Shown piece after piece: positions 10,482 through 19,937 of a stretch of DNA of 64,000 bases (positions within the stretch are counted from its first letter, which is position 1; each line of letters opens with the position of its first letter). The stretch is from Mycetohabitans endofungorum (GTDB taxonomy: Bacteria > Pseudomonadota > Gammaproteobacteria > Burkholderiales > Burkholderiaceae), in NCBI RefSeq assembly GCF_002927045.1, contig NZ_PRDW01000004.1, positions 186,001 to 250,000 on the forward strand, written 5' to 3'. The position numbers and the translations under genes were made by a program. The notes beneath the pieces were generated by a model. That model was not told where the DNA came from. It worked only from the letters and a program-made list of their open reading frames with translations, and did not search any database.

Positions 10482-11660
10482 ATGACGATACATTCGAGTC
10501 CTGTCAAGCTCGCGATGGTGGCGGGGGAGCCGTCCGGCGATCTGTTGGCGGCGTCGTTGCTTGACGGGCTCGCCGCGCGTCTTCCGGTAGGCACACAATA
10601 CTATGGCATCGGCGGCCCGCGGATGGTCGCGCACGGGTTCGACGCGCACTGGCCGATGGACAAGTTGTCGGTGCGCGGGTATGTCGAGGCACTGCGTCAT
10701 ATCCCGGAAATCCTGCGCATCCGCGGTGAATTGAAGCGGCAGCTGTTGGCCGAGCCACCAAGCGCGTTCATCGGCGTCGATGCGCCAGATTTCAACTTCT
10801 CGCTTGAGGAGGCGCTGCGGCACGCGGGTATTCCGACGATCCACTTTGTTTGCCCGTCAATCTGGGCGTGGCGGGGCGGACGCATCAAGAAAATCGTCAA
10901 GGCGGTTGACCACATGCTGTGTGTGTTTCCGTTTGAAACGGCGATTTTGGACAAGGCCGGCGTGGCGTCCACGTATGTCGGACATCCGCTGGCTGATGCG
11001 ATTCCGCTGCAGCCGGACTGCCTGAGCGCGCGGCGCGCGAGTGGCTTGCCGGACGAGGGACCCGTCGTCGCGGTGCTGCCGGGCAGCCGCCGTTCCGAGA
11101 TCGAGTTGATCGGCCCGACGTTCTTTGCGGCGATGGACCTGATGCACAAGCGCGAGCCATCGTTGCGCTTTGTCGTGCCCGCGCCGAACGCGTCCATCCG
11201 CGCGCTGCTGCAGCCGCTCGCGGACCACTACCCGACATTGCCGCTGACGCTGACCGAAGGCAATGCTCAATTGGCGATGACGGCGGCCGACGCGGTGCTG
11301 GTCAAGAGCGGCACCGTGACGCTGGAAGCCGCGTTGCTGAAAAAGCCGATGGTGATCTCTTACAAGGTGCCATGGTTGACCGGGCAGATTATGCAGCGGC
11401 AAGGCTATCTGCCGTACGTCGGTTTGCCGAACATCCTTGCCGGCCGGTTCGTTGTGCCCGAGATCCTGCAGCATTTCGCGACGCCGGAGGCGCTTGCTGA
11501 TGCGACGCTGCTGCAACTAAACGATGAGGCGAACCGTCGTACGTTGGTCGAACTGTTCACCGAGATGCACGAACGATTGCGCTGCAACACCGCCGAGCGT
11601 GCCGCGGAAGTGGTCGTTGACGTCATCGACTCGGGCCCGTCGGGCAGGAGGCCTCGATGA
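10482..11660 (+). CDS. lpxB: Lipid-A-disaccharide synthase
   Basis: Family GT19 glycosyltransferase that joins lipid X and UDP-diacyl-GlcN to the beta-1,6 disaccharide on the inner membrane. Signatures are [52 protein letters not shown] and [12 protein letters not shown]. The ATG at 10482 starts where conservation begins; the longer open frame from 10380 only overlaps lpxA. 392 aa. Its TGA overlaps the rnhB ATG (ATGA at 11657-11660). Confidence 0.97.
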   Translation: MTIHSSPVKLAMVAGEPSGDLLAASLLDGLAARLPVGTQYYGIGGPRMVAHGFDAHWPMDKLSVRGYVEALRHIPEILRIRGELKRQLLAEPPSAFIGVDAPDFNFSLEEALRHAGIPTIHFVCPSIWAWRGGRIKKIVKAVDHMLCVFPFETAILDKAGVASTYVGHPLADAIPLQPDCLSARRASGLPDEGPVVAVLPGSRRSEIELIGPTFFAAMDLMHKREPSLRFVVPAPNASIRALLQPLADHYPTLPLTLTEGNAQLAMTAADAVLVKSGTVTLEAALLKKPMVISYKVPWLTGQIMQRQGYLPYVGLPNILAGRFVVPEILQHFATPEALADATLLQLNDEANRRTLVELFTEMHERLRCNTAERAAEVVVDVIDSGPSGRRPR

Positions 11661-12460
11661 CCGGGCGCCGTATGCGTGCGCCCGGCTGCGGTGGCGCGCC
11701 TGCTGTTGCGCAGCGCGGGCTGGACTTCGACGATCCGGCCGACCTCGTTTGCGGCGTCGACGAAGCGGGGCGCGGGCCGTTGGCGGGTCCGGTGGTGGCC
11801 GCTGCGGTGATTCTCAATCCCGCCGCACCTCGCATTCGCGGGCTCGATGACTCCAAGGCGCTGAGTCCGGCGACGCGCGAAAAACTGTTCGACCGGATTA
11901 TTGAACGCTCGCTGGCCTATTGCGTCGCGTCGGCGAGCGTTGACGAAATCGATACGCTCAATATCCTGCACGCGACGATGTTGGCGATGCAGCGCGCGGT
12001 GCAGGGCCTCGCGGTCACGCCCGCGCTGGTCAAAGTCGACGGTAACCGCTGCCCGGTGCTGTCGGTGCGATCCGAGGCAGTGATCGGTGGCGATGCGCTG
12101 GTGCCGTCGATCTCCGCCGCGTCGATTCTGGCGAAGGTCACGCGAGACCGGATGATGCATGCGTTGCATCACGAATTTCCGCATTATGGATTTGACGCGC
12201 ATGTGGGCTATGGCACACCGCGGCACCTGGTTGCGCTGCGTACCCATGGGCCGTGTGTGCACCACCGGCGTTCGTTTGCGCCAGTACGCGAGGCCTATCG
12301 GAGCCTCGGGCTGGGTGCGATACCTGGGAGCGTGGGGGACGCGTCGCCGGCGCGCGCCAGCGTTAGCGTCGCTGCGGCGGACACGAGCGTGCTGCCAGCA
12401 GCGTGGGACAACGGGCGGCGCGACGACAGTCGTTTGGCCGACGACGCGCCGCCATGCTGA
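11657..12460 (+). CDS. rnhB: Ribonuclease HII
   Basis: Removes RNA from RNA-DNA hybrids and single ribonucleotides from DNA. The catalytic DEAGRG motif at about residue 35, [19 protein letters not shown], and [19 protein letters not shown] are all present. The domain ends near residue 215 ([19 protein letters not shown]). The remaining 50 or so residues ([20 protein letters not shown] and on) have no counterpart that I know, so the frame appears to run past the usual stop. It is coupled to lpxB by a 4-bp overlap. Confidence 0.93.
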   Translation: MTGRRMRAPGCGGAPAVAQRGLDFDDPADLVCGVDEAGRGPLAGPVVAAAVILNPAAPRIRGLDDSKALSPATREKLFDRIIERSLAYCVASASVDEIDTLNILHATMLAMQRAVQGLAVTPALVKVDGNRCPVLSVRSEAVIGGDALVPSISAASILAKVTRDRMMHALHHEFPHYGFDAHVGYGTPRHLVALRTHGPCVHHRRSFAPVREAYRSLGLGAIPGSVGDASPARASVSVAAADTSVLPAAWDNGRRDDSRLADDAPPC

Positions 12461-12490
12461 GCTGTGCGACGCTGCCCGCCGGCTGAACCG

Positions 12491-13270
12491 ATGAAAACCA
12501 TCACATCGCGGGACAATCCGCTGTTCAAGCACCTAAAGGCGCTGACAGTCCCTGCACAACAGAAAAAGCGTGGTCAGGCACTGCTTGAGGGCCTGCACTT
12601 GGCCGAAGCCTATCTCGATGCGCTCGGCCAGCCGGTGCATTGCGTGCTGACTGAGGCGGCGCTGGCGCAGGTGCAGGCCGCGCAGATCGTCGCGCGGCTC
12701 GACCCATCCCGGGTCGTGCTGTTTAGCGACGCGCTGTTCTCGCAGTTGTCGACGCTCGTGAACGGGATCGGCATTGCATTCGTGGTAGACGTGCGGCCAC
12801 GGCCGCTGCCCGAACGCGTCGAGGCCACTTGCGTGGTGCTCGACGGCGTGCAGGACGCCGGCAATGTCGGCTCGATCCTGCGCAGCGCCGCTGCGGCTGG
12901 GATCGGCGATGTGTTTTGCTCGCCTGGCACGGCGCACGCGTGGTCGCCCAAGGTATTACGCGCCGGCATGGGCGCGCAATTCCTGCTGCGCGTGCACGAG
13001 CAGGTGGGGGCCGCTGACTTGCTGGCACGGCTCGCGGTACCGGTGTTTGTCACCGATTCGCATGGCGCACAGCCGCTGTACGATGTCGACCTGAGCGGGC
13101 CGCTTGCGTGGGTGTTCGGCAACGAGGGCGCCGGTGTGTCGGCCGAGTGGCGCGCCGCGGTGAACCGACGTGTGACCATTCCGCAGCCCGGCGGCATGGA
13201 GTCGTTGAACGTCGCTGCCGCCGCTGCAGTGTGCTTTTTCGAGCAATGCCGGCAACGGCGTGTTGCGTAG
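12491..13270 (+). CDS. TrmH/SpoU-family RNA methyltransferase
   Basis: SAM-dependent 2'-O-methyltransferase of the SPOUT superfamily acting on rRNA or tRNA. The N-terminal substrate-binding domain (ITSRDNPLFKHLKALTVPAQ) is followed by the knotted catalytic domain with LDGVQDAGNVGSILRSAAAA, AWVFGNEGAGVS and IPQPGGMESLNVAAAAAVC. These are the three SpoU motifs. 259 aa from the ATG at 12491. It is the last gene of the plus-strand run and converges on ppsR with a gap of about 20 bp. The exact target nucleotide cannot be told from sequence. Confidence 0.88.
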   Translation: MKTITSRDNPLFKHLKALTVPAQQKKRGQALLEGLHLAEAYLDALGQPVHCVLTEAALAQVQAAQIVARLDPSRVVLFSDALFSQLSTLVNGIGIAFVVDVRPRPLPERVEATCVVLDGVQDAGNVGSILRSAAAAGIGDVFCSPGTAHAWSPKVLRAGMGAQFLLRVHEQVGAADLLARLAVPVFVTDSHGAQPLYDVDLSGPLAWVFGNEGAGVSAEWRAAVNRRVTIPQPGGMESLNVAAAAAVCFFEQCRQRRVA

Positions 13271-13289
13271 CAGCGCGCGCTCAGTACGA

Positions 13290-14099
13290 TTACCGCTCGA
13301 GCTTGATTTCCTGCAAGATCGTCGTTGCAATCTCCTCGATTGACTTATGCGTCGAGGACAACCATTTGATGCCTTCGCGGCGCATCAGCGCCTCGGCCTC
13401 GTTGACCTCGTAGCGGCAGTTCTCCGGCGCCGCGTACTTGCTGCCTGGGCGGCGTTCGTTGCGGATCTCGGCGAGTCGCTGCGGATCGATCGACAGCCCG
13501 AAGATCTTGTTGCGATGGGCACGCAACGGCGTCGGTAGCTTGCCGCGCTCGAAGTCTTCCGGGATCAGCGGGTAATTGGCCGCCTTCACACCGTACTGCA
13601 TCGCCAGATAGAGGCTGGTGGGAGTCTTGCCGCTGCGCGACACGCCGACCAGGATCACATCCGCGTCTTGCAGGTTGCGGTTGCTCTGGCCATCGTCATG
13701 CGCAAGCGAGAAATTGATTGCCTCGATCCGGTTCTTGTACTCCTCGGTATCGGCGGCTTGGTGGCCACGGCCGATCGCGTGGGTCGATTGAGTTTGCAAT
13801 TCCTGTTCTAGCGGCTCGATGAAGGTCTGGAACATGTCCATGACCAGCGCGTTCGAGCGTTTGACGATCTCGTTTGAATGGCTATCGACGAGCGTCGTAA
13901 AGACGACCGGGCGGCGGCCGTCCAGCGTGGCCGCCTCATTGATTTTCTGGACCGTTGCGTAAGCCTTCTCCGACGAGTCAATGAATGGCACGCGCACAAG
14001 GCGGAATTTTTGGTCGAACTGGGACAGGATCGAGTGCGCGAAGGTTTCCGCGGTGATGCCGGTGCCATCGGAGACGATGAATACAGTCGGTGCAGGCAT
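13290..14099 (-). CDS. ppsR: PEP synthase regulatory protein (kinase/pyrophosphorylase)
   Basis: Bifunctional enzyme of the DUF299 family that inactivates PEP synthase by ADP-dependent threonine phosphorylation and reactivates it by phosphorolysis. The start is MPAPTVFIVSDGTGITAETF and the P-loop is GVSRSGKTPTSLYLAMQYG. The ATG at 14099 gives 269 aa, near the family norm. A TTG at 14111 could add four residues. It is divergent from ppsA, its substrate enzyme, and shares with it a 371-bp control region containing an inverted repeat. Confidence 0.95.
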   Translation of the reverse strand: MPAPTVFIVSDGTGITAETFAHSILSQFDQKFRLVRVPFIDSSEKAYATVQKINEAATLDGRRPVVFTTLVDSHSNEIVKRSNALVMDMFQTFIEPLEQELQTQSTHAIGRGHQAADTEEYKNRIEAINFSLAHDDGQSNRNLQDADVILVGVSRSGKTPTSLYLAMQYGVKAANYPLIPEDFERGKLPTPLRAHRNKIFGLSIDPQRLAEIRNERRPGSKYAAPENCRYEVNEAEALMRREGIKWLSSTHKSIEEIATTILQEIKLER

Positions 14100-14205
14100 G
14101 ATTCTTGTCAAGCAGAGCGCCGCGCGGCAGGCCCGGATTTCCGTTGGTCAAAGGGCCGGAGCGGGGATTCTGGGGTTTTTTGCAGAGTAGCACGGTAGAA
14201 TAGCG

Positions 14206-14384
14206 GCAACCTGTTTGACAAGCAATTGCAGGCGATGTCCGCGGATCCGGTGGCAAGTCTTTGTCCCACAAGGCCTTGCAGACCGCCGGCGGATGGGCGA
14301 GGTGTCGCGCGGTGGGCGCATGGTCCCCCCGGCACGTGACGAGGCGATCTCGCGGCGCCCGCGATGGCTTGTCAAACAGGTTGC
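14206..14384. promoter_or_regulatory. Perfect 18-bp inverted repeat in the ppsR/ppsA control region
   Basis: GCAACCTGTTTGACAAGC at 14206-14223 is repeated as its exact reverse complement GCTTGTCAAACAGGTTGC at 14367-14384, with 143 bp between. The left arm lies about 105 bp upstream of the ppsR start and the right arm about 85 bp upstream of the ppsA start. One copy near each divergent promoter suggests two sites for one regulator, possibly with DNA looping. No known regulator consensus was recognised. Confidence 0.55.
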
Positions 14385-14470
14385 GCGAGGTGCGTTGCGA
14401 CTTCCAGTGGAGCCGTGCGCACGGGGCCCACTTGCGCATGCCGGAAATTTTTTACCACTTAGGGGCTTTC

Positions 14471-16891
14471 ATGTCTAACACCGCACATAACGGAGCATAC
14501 GTCTTACCGTTCGAAGCACTACGAATGACAGATGTCGACTCGGTCGGCGGAAAAAATGCATCGCTGGGCGAGATGATCAGCCAACTGGCTGCGGCAGGCG
14601 TTCGCGTGCCGACCGGTTTCGCGACGACTGCGCACGCGTTCCGCGAATTTCTTGCGTACAATGACTTGACCGAACGGATCGCCAAGCGCCTTGAGACGCT
14701 CGATATCGACGACGTGAAGGCGCTGGCCGAGGCCGGCAAGGAAATCCGCCAGTGGATCGTCGACGCGCCGCTGCAACCGCGCCTGGATGCGCAGATCCGC
14801 GAGCAGTTCGACAAGCTGCAGGCGTCCTCGCCCCAGGAACTGTCGTTCGCGGTGCGCTCGTCGGCCACGGCCGAGGACTTGCCTGACGCGTCGTTTGCCG
14901 GCCAGCAGGAGTCGTATCTGAACGTCGTGGGCATTGACGACGTGCTGGATCGCATCAAGCACGTGTTTGCATCGCTGTACAACGACCGCGCGATTTCGTA
15001 TCGCGTGCACAAGGGCTTCACACACGCCGAGGTGGCGTTGTCCGCCGGCGTGCAGCGGATGGTGCGCTCGGACGTCGGCGCGGCCGGCGTGATGTTCACG
15101 CTGGATACCGAATCGGGCTTTCGCGACGCCGTGTTCATCACCTCCAGCTACGGACTGGGCGAGACCGTGGTGCAGGGCGCGGTGAATCCAGACGAATTCT
15201 ACGTGTTCAAGACGACGCTCGCGCAGGGGCGGTATCCGATCATCCGCCGCTCGATTGGCTCCAAGCTGATCAAGATGGAGTTCACGCAGCCGGGCGAGCC
15301 AGGCCGCGTGAAGACGGTTGACGTGCCGGCGGAGCAGCGCAACCGCTATTCGATCACCGACGAGGATGTGATCCAGCTCGCCAAGTATGCGGTGATTATT
15401 GAGAACCACTACCAGCGTCCGATGGACATCGAGTGGGGCAAGGACGGCCGCGATGGCACGTTGTTCATCCTGCAGGCGCGCCCCGAGACGGTGAAGAGCC
15501 AGGCGGCCGGCAAGATCGAGCAGCGCTTCAAGCTGAGGGGCCAGTCGCAGGTGCTCGCGACCGGCCGGGCGATCGGCCAGAAGATTGGCGCCGGTCCAGT
15601 GCGCGTGATCCACGATCCTTCCGAGATGGAGCGTGTGCAGCCGGGTGACGTGCTGGTGGCGGACATGACCGATCCGAACTGGGAGCCGGTGATGAAACGC
15701 GCGTCGGCGATCGTCACGAACCGGGGGGGCCGTACCTGCCACGCGGCGATCATCGCGCGCGAACTCGGCGTGCCGGCCGTGGTTGGCTGCGGTGACGCGA
15801 CTGACGTGCTGAAGGACGGTGCACTGGTGACGGTATCGTGCGCGGAAGGCGACGAGGGCAAGATCTACGATGGCTTGCTTGAGACCGAGGTGACCGAAGT
15901 GCAGCGCGGCGAGTTGCCGAAGATCCCGGTCAAGATCATGATGAACGTGGGCAACCCGCAACTCGCGTTCGACTTCGCGCAGTTGCCGAACGCTGGCGTC
16001 GGGCTGGCGCGGCTCGAATTCATCATCAACAACAATATCGGCGTGCATCCGAAGGCGATTCTCGAATATCCGAATATCGACCAGGACTTGAAGAAAGCCG
16101 TCGAGAGCGTGGCGCGCGGTCACGCGTCGCCGCGTGCGTTCTATGTTGACAAGCTGACCGAGGGCGTGGCGACGATCGCCGCGGCGTTCTATCCGAAGCC
16201 GGTGATCGTGCGGCTGTCGGACTTCAAGTCAAACGAGTACAAGAAGCTGATCGGCGGTTCGCGCTACGAGCCGGACGAGGAAAACCCGATGCTCGGCTTT
16301 CGGGGCGCGTCGCGCTACATCGCCGACGATTTCACGGCCGCGTTTGAAATGGAGTGCCGTGCGCTCAAGCGCGTGCGCGACGAGATGGGCCTGACCAACG
16401 TCGAAATCATGGTGCCGTTCGTGCGTACGCTGGGACAGGCCAAGCGGGTGGTCGAGCTGCTCGCCCAATTCGGGCTCAAGCGCGGCGACAACGGCCTGCG
16501 GCTGATCATGATGTGTGAGGTGCCATCCAACGCGATCCTGGCCGAACAGTTCCTGGCGTATTTCGACGGCTTCTCGATTGGCTCGAACGACTTGACGCAG
16601 CTGACGCTAGGCTTGGACCGGGACTCGGGCATGGAATTGCTCGCCCATGATTTCGACGAGCGCGATCCGGCCGTGCGCTTCATGTTGTCGCGCGCGATTG
16701 AGACCTGTCTGCGGTTGGGCAAGTATGTCGGCATTTGCGGCCAGGGCCCGTCGGACCATCCGGATTTTGCTGCATGGCTGACGAAGGAAGGTATTGCTTC
16801 GATCTCGTTGAATCCGGATACGGTGATCGAGACGTGGCAGGCGCTCGCGCAGGTGGACGACGCGCAGACAGACGACGCGAAGGTGGCATGA
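14471..16891 (+). CDS. ppsA: Phosphoenolpyruvate synthase
   Basis: Converts pyruvate and ATP to PEP, AMP and phosphate for gluconeogenesis. An N-terminal ATP-grasp domain ([20 protein letters not shown]) is followed by the swivelling phosphohistidine domain with catalytic His in [18 protein letters not shown], then the PEP/pyruvate barrel with [17 protein letters not shown] carrying the active-site Cys. The ATG at 14471 gives 806 aa, the usual length. The open frame further upstream (from 14261) is leader sequence. It is regulated post-translationally by the divergent ppsR. Confidence 0.97.
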   Translation: MSNTAHNGAYVLPFEALRMTDVDSVGGKNASLGEMISQLAAAGVRVPTGFATTAHAFREFLAYNDLTERIAKRLETLDIDDVKALAEAGKEIRQWIVDAPLQPRLDAQIREQFDKLQASSPQELSFAVRSSATAEDLPDASFAGQQESYLNVVGIDDVLDRIKHVFASLYNDRAISYRVHKGFTHAEVALSAGVQRMVRSDVGAAGVMFTLDTESGFRDAVFITSSYGLGETVVQGAVNPDEFYVFKTTLAQGRYPIIRRSIGSKLIKMEFTQPGEPGRVKTVDVPAEQRNRYSITDEDVIQLAKYAVIIENHYQRPMDIEWGKDGRDGTLFILQARPETVKSQAAGKIEQRFKLRGQSQVLATGRAIGQKIGAGPVRVIHDPSEMERVQPGDVLVADMTDPNWEPVMKRASAIVTNRGGRTCHAAIIARELGVPAVVGCGDATDVLKDGALVTVSCAEGDEGKIYDGLLETEVTEVQRGELPKIPVKIMMNVGNPQLAFDFAQLPNAGVGLARLEFIINNNIGVHPKAILEYPNIDQDLKKAVESVARGHASPRAFYVDKLTEGVATIAAAFYPKPVIVRLSDFKSNEYKKLIGGSRYEPDEENPMLGFRGASRYIADDFTAAFEMECRALKRVRDEMGLTNVEIMVPFVRTLGQAKRVVELLAQFGLKRGDNGLRLIMMCEVPSNAILAEQFLAYFDGFSIGSNDLTQLTLGLDRDSGMELLAHDFDERDPAVRFMLSRAIETCLRLGKYVGICGQGPSDHPDFAAWLTKEGIASISLNPDTVIETWQALAQVDDAQTDDAKVA

Positions 16892-16989
16892 TGCCGCGTC
16901 CGCCGACGGGTCGGACGATACGCCGGCCGCCAGAAACCGCGCGCTGACGCGCGGCCGGCTCGCGGCCCGAGCCAGCTTCATGCTATAAG

Positions 16990-17020
16990 ACACCTCGGTG
17001 ACGGCACCGGGGTGTTTTTT
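16990..17020 (+). terminator. Rho-independent terminator after ppsA
   Basis: ACACCTCGGTG and CACCGGGGTGT form an 11-bp stem (one T-G wobble) around a four-base loop, followed directly by six T. It lies about 100 bp after the ppsA stop and just before the ribosome site of the NfeD gene, so it separates the two transcription units. Confidence 0.85.
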
Positions 17021-17035
17021 ATTCAGGGGATCGCA

Positions 17036-17497
17036 ATGGCGGGTTCGGGACTTATCTGGTGGATCGCGACCGGCGCGCTGTTGGTGGTCGAGCTGACGAC
17101 CGGCACGTTCTATCTATTGATGATTGCGCTGGGTTGCGCGGCGGGCGGTGTCGCGCATGGACTCGGCATGCCGGTGGCTGCGCAGCTTGCGCTGGCCGCC
17201 CTGGTCGCGCTGGCCGCCGTGACGGCGCTGCGGCGTTCCCGCTATGGTCATCGGCAGCGCCGCGACGTGCGGGACGCCACGCGGGACGCCGATGTGCTGC
17301 TAGACATTGGTCAGACGGTGCGCGTCGAACATTGGGATAACGGCCGGGCACGCATCAACTATCGCGGTGCACAATGGGATGTCGAGCTTCAGCCCGGCGA
17401 GAGCGAGCATGCGCACTGGTATTTGATTCGCCAGGTGCGCGACAATCGGCTCATCGTCGCCGCCCGCCCGGCCGCTCGCTCTTCTTCCACAGTCTGA
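17036..17497 (+). CDS. NfeD-like membrane protein
   Basis: Short NfeD-family protein (153 aa). An N-terminal pair of membrane helices (about residues 5-70, LIWWIATGALLVVELTTGTF and an AQLALAALVALAAVTAL segment) is followed by a soluble OB-fold (ARINYRGAQWDVELQPGE). Such proteins pair with stomatin/SPFH proteins and organise membrane microdomains. The SPFH gene starts 15 bp downstream, so the two form an operon. AGGGG precedes the ATG at 17036. Confidence 0.88.
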   Translation: MAGSGLIWWIATGALLVVELTTGTFYLLMIALGCAAGGVAHGLGMPVAAQLALAALVALAAVTALRRSRYGHRQRRDVRDATRDADVLLDIGQTVRVEHWDNGRARINYRGAQWDVELQPGESEHAHWYLIRQVRDNRLIVAARPAARSSSTV

Positions 17498-17511
17498 CAG
17501 GATACTACGCC

Positions 17512-18432
17512 ATGGAACTTTCGATTGTCGCACTGGTTTTGTTCGTTGTCGTGGTGGTGATCGCGACGCAATGCGTGAAGATCACGCCTCAGCAGCATGC
17601 GTGGGTGCTCGAGAGGCTCGGCCGCTATCATGCGACGCTGACGCCGGGCCTGAACATCGTGCTGCCATTCGTCGATCGCGTCGCGTACAAGCATTCGCTC
17701 AAGGAGATCCCGCTCGACGTGCCGTCGCAGGTCTGCATCACGCGCGACAACACGCAACTGCAGGTCGATGGCGTACTGTACTTTCAGGTTACCGATCCGA
17801 TGAAGGCCTCGTACGGTTCGGCGAACTACGTGATGGCGATTACGCAGCTTGCGCAGACGACGTTACGCTCGGTCATTGGCAAGATGGAACTGGACAAGAC
17901 GTTCGAGGAACGCGATTTGATCAACCACAGCATCGTGTCGGCGCTCGACGATGCGGCAGCGAACTGGGGCGTGAAGGTGCTGCGCTACGAAATCAAGGAT
18001 CTGACGCCGCCCAATGAAATCCTGCGTGCGATGCAGGCGCAGATTACGGCCGAGCGCGAGAAGCGAGCGCTGATCGCAGCGTCCGAAGGCCGCAAGCAGG
18101 AGCAGATCAACTTGGCGTCTGGCGCGCGCGAGGCGGCGATCCAGAAATCCGAAGGAGAGAAACAGGCCGCGATCAACCAGGCCCAGGGACAGGCTGCCGC
18201 CATTCTCGCGGTGGCCGAGGCCAATGCGCAGGCGATCCAGCAAATCGCCGACGCCATTCAGTCACGTGGCGGCATGGACGCGGTGAACCTGAAAGTTGCC
18301 GAACAGTATGTCAGTGCTTTTAGCAACCTGGCTAAGCAAGGCAATACACTGATTGTCCCGGCTAATCTGGCCGACATGAGCACGATGATCGCCTCCGCGC
18401 TGAGCATCGTGCACGCCAAGCGTGATGTGTAA
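17512..18432 (+). CDS. SPFH/stomatin-like membrane protein (QmcA-type)
   Basis: Single N-terminal membrane helix (LSIVALVLFVVVVVIATQCV), then an SPFH domain (WVLERLGRYHATLTPGLNIV, KEIPLDVPSQVCITRDNTQL) and a long Glu/Ala/Gln-rich coiled-coil (ITAEREKRALIAASEGRKQE). The C-terminus has VAEQYVSAFSNLAKQGNTLI, typical of the QmcA/paraslipin branch. 306 aa from ATG 17512. Expected to oligomerise into ring-like inner-membrane scaffolds that control proteases such as FtsH. Partner of the NfeD gene upstream. Confidence 0.92.
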   Translation: MELSIVALVLFVVVVVIATQCVKITPQQHAWVLERLGRYHATLTPGLNIVLPFVDRVAYKHSLKEIPLDVPSQVCITRDNTQLQVDGVLYFQVTDPMKASYGSANYVMAITQLAQTTLRSVIGKMELDKTFEERDLINHSIVSALDDAAANWGVKVLRYEIKDLTPPNEILRAMQAQITAEREKRALIAASEGRKQEQINLASGAREAAIQKSEGEKQAAINQAQGQAAAILAVAEANAQAIQQIADAIQSRGGMDAVNLKVAEQYVSAFSNLAKQGNTLIVPANLADMSTMIASALSIVHAKRDV

Positions 18433-18516
18433 CCGAAGCGGGGTGTCGGCCAAGCCGCCAGGCGCACGCGTCATGTTGTCACATGTGGGGGCGAGCAGCG
18501 TCGCGGTGTTACGCCG

Positions 18517-18966
18517 CTAGCGCGTCGTGTTTTTCAGCAGTTGTGCCTTCTCGCGTTGCCAGTCGCGCTTCTTTTCAGTTTCGCGCTTATCATGCAGCTT
18601 CTTACCCCGGGCCAGGCCGATTTCGCACTTCACCCGTCCATTCTTGTAGTGGAAGTTCAGTGGCACCAGCGTGTAGCCGCGCTGTTCGACCTTGCCGATC
18701 AGCTTGCGGATCTCATCGGCGTTGAGCAGCAATTTGCGCGTGCGGACCGGATCCGCGTGCACGTGCGTCGAGGCGGTCTGCAACGGGCTGATGTGCGTGC
18801 CGATCAGGAACAGTTCGCCGTTGCGTATGACAACGTAGCCCTCTTTGATCTGGCCGCGCCCGGCGCGCAGTGCTTTGACCTCCCAGCCCTCAAGCACGAG
18901 CCCCGCCTCGTAGCGTTCCTCGATGAAGTAATCGAAGAATGCTTTCTTGTTGTCGATGATGCTCAT
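18517..18966 (-). CDS. smpB: SsrA-binding protein SmpB
   Basis: Binds tmRNA and delivers it to stalled ribosomes for trans-translation. 149 aa, starting [20 protein letters not shown], with the conserved [19 protein letters not shown], the [20 protein letters not shown] segment and a basic C-terminal tail ([20 protein letters not shown]) that enters the mRNA channel. It is divergent from ratA, the standard arrangement in proteobacteria. Confidence 0.98.
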   Translation of the reverse strand: MSIIDNKKAFFDYFIEERYEAGLVLEGWEVKALRAGRGQIKEGYVVIRNGELFLIGTHISPLQTASTHVHADPVRTRKLLLNADEIRKLIGKVEQRGYTLVPLNFHYKNGRVKCEIGLARGKKLHDKRETEKKRDWQREKAQLLKNTTR

Positions 18967-19100
18967 GAATGGGTTTGACCAACTCAGATAAAATTACGAT
19001 TTTAGCAAAGCGACCCGGCGCCGAAGGCCGTGTCGCGTCCGCGCGTGCCTCTGGCTCGCCGCGACGCGCGCGGCGCCACGCGTCTCCTCGATGCCCTTTT

Positions 19101-19538
19101 ATGGCAGACGTCCAGAAAACCGTCCTGATTCGTTATTCCGCCGAACGCATGTTCGACCTTGTGACTGACGTTGCCGACTACCCAAACTTTCTGCCTTGGT
19201 GCGGCGACGTCGAGATCCGGCACCAGGACGAGACAAGCATGGAAGCACGGATCGACATTCGCTTCAAGGGTATTCATCAGCATTTCGCCACGCATAACAA
19301 GCAACGGCGTCCGGAGCGGATCGATATGGAGTTCACCGAAGGGCCTTTCAAGCGGTTCACTGGCTATTGGAACTTTATCCCGCTGCGGGACGATGCGTGC
19401 AAGATCGAGTTCGCGTTGCACTATGAGTTTTCCAGCATCATCTTGGAGAAACTGATCGGACCGGTGTTCAATCACATCGCGAACACGTTCGTCGAATCGT
19501 TCGTCAAGCGGGCAGGAGAGCGCTATGGCAAGCGTTGA
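19101..19538 (+). CDS. ratA: RatA/Coq10-type START-domain protein
   Basis: Member of the polyketide cyclase/START superfamily. Described in E. coli as RatA, which blocks 50S-30S association, and also related to the ubiquinone-binding Coq10. The sequence MADVQKTVLIRYSAERMFDL, VADYPNFLPWCGDVEI and GPFKRFTGYWNFIPL fit the family closely. 145 aa from the ATG at 19101; the frame upstream is unconserved leader. It is coupled to rnfH by a 14-bp overlap and is divergent from smpB. Confidence 0.92.
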   Translation: MADVQKTVLIRYSAERMFDLVTDVADYPNFLPWCGDVEIRHQDETSMEARIDIRFKGIHQHFATHNKQRRPERIDMEFTEGPFKRFTGYWNFIPLRDDACKIEFALHYEFSSIILEKLIGPVFNHIANTFVESFVKRAGERYGKR

Positions 19539-19893
19539 TCCGGCGGCGTTAGGCACCGGCGCCGGGGCCATGCTCGAGGTGCAAGTTTGTTATGCGCTGC
19601 CCGACACCCAAACGCTCGTCGATTTGCGACTGCCGATCGGCGCGACGCTGCGTGAGGCCATCGAGGCCAGCGGGATCGTCGCGATGCATCCGCAGATCGA
19701 CCTGGCCCAGCAGCGCGTCGGTGTGTTCGGACGCATCCGCGCGCTGGACTCGGCACTCGAGCATGGTGATCGCGTCGAGATCTATCGACCGTTGACCGTC
19801 GATCCGAAGCTTGCGCGGCAGCGCCGCGTCGACAAGGCCCGCCACAGCGGTTCGCTCGAAGGACGCAAATGGCGCGCGAAAGACGCGCGCTGA
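19525..19893 (+). CDS. rnfH: RnfH-family ubiquitin-fold protein
   Basis: Small beta-grasp protein (UPF0125) with EVQVCYALPDTQTLVDLRLP at the N-terminus and DRVEIYRPLTVDPKLARQRR at the end of the domain, both family signatures. Found almost always beside ratA and smpB; its function is not established. The N-terminus has about 12 extra residues (ASVDPAALGTGAGAM) before the conserved start, so translation might begin later at the ATG near 19570. 122 aa as drawn. Confidence 0.9.
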   Translation: MASVDPAALGTGAGAMLEVQVCYALPDTQTLVDLRLPIGATLREAIEASGIVAMHPQIDLAQQRVGVFGRIRALDSALEHGDRVEIYRPLTVDPKLARQRRVDKARHSGSLEGRKWRAKDAR

Positions 19894-19937
19894 AGCGCGC
19901 CGCGTATGATGCGCTCCCGTCGGCGGCGGTCGGCACG

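Noticed and set aside
14206-14384. Terminal inverted repeats of a small transposable element
   Set aside because: The arms flank only the ppsR/ppsA promoter region, no target duplication is visible next to them, and both genes are intact. A regulatory role fits better.
14519-16123. 534-codon minus-strand open frame inside ppsA
   Set aside because: It is fully antisense to a well-conserved gene, has no recognisable domain, and is His/Arg/Leu-rich as expected from the GC-skewed third positions of the real gene.
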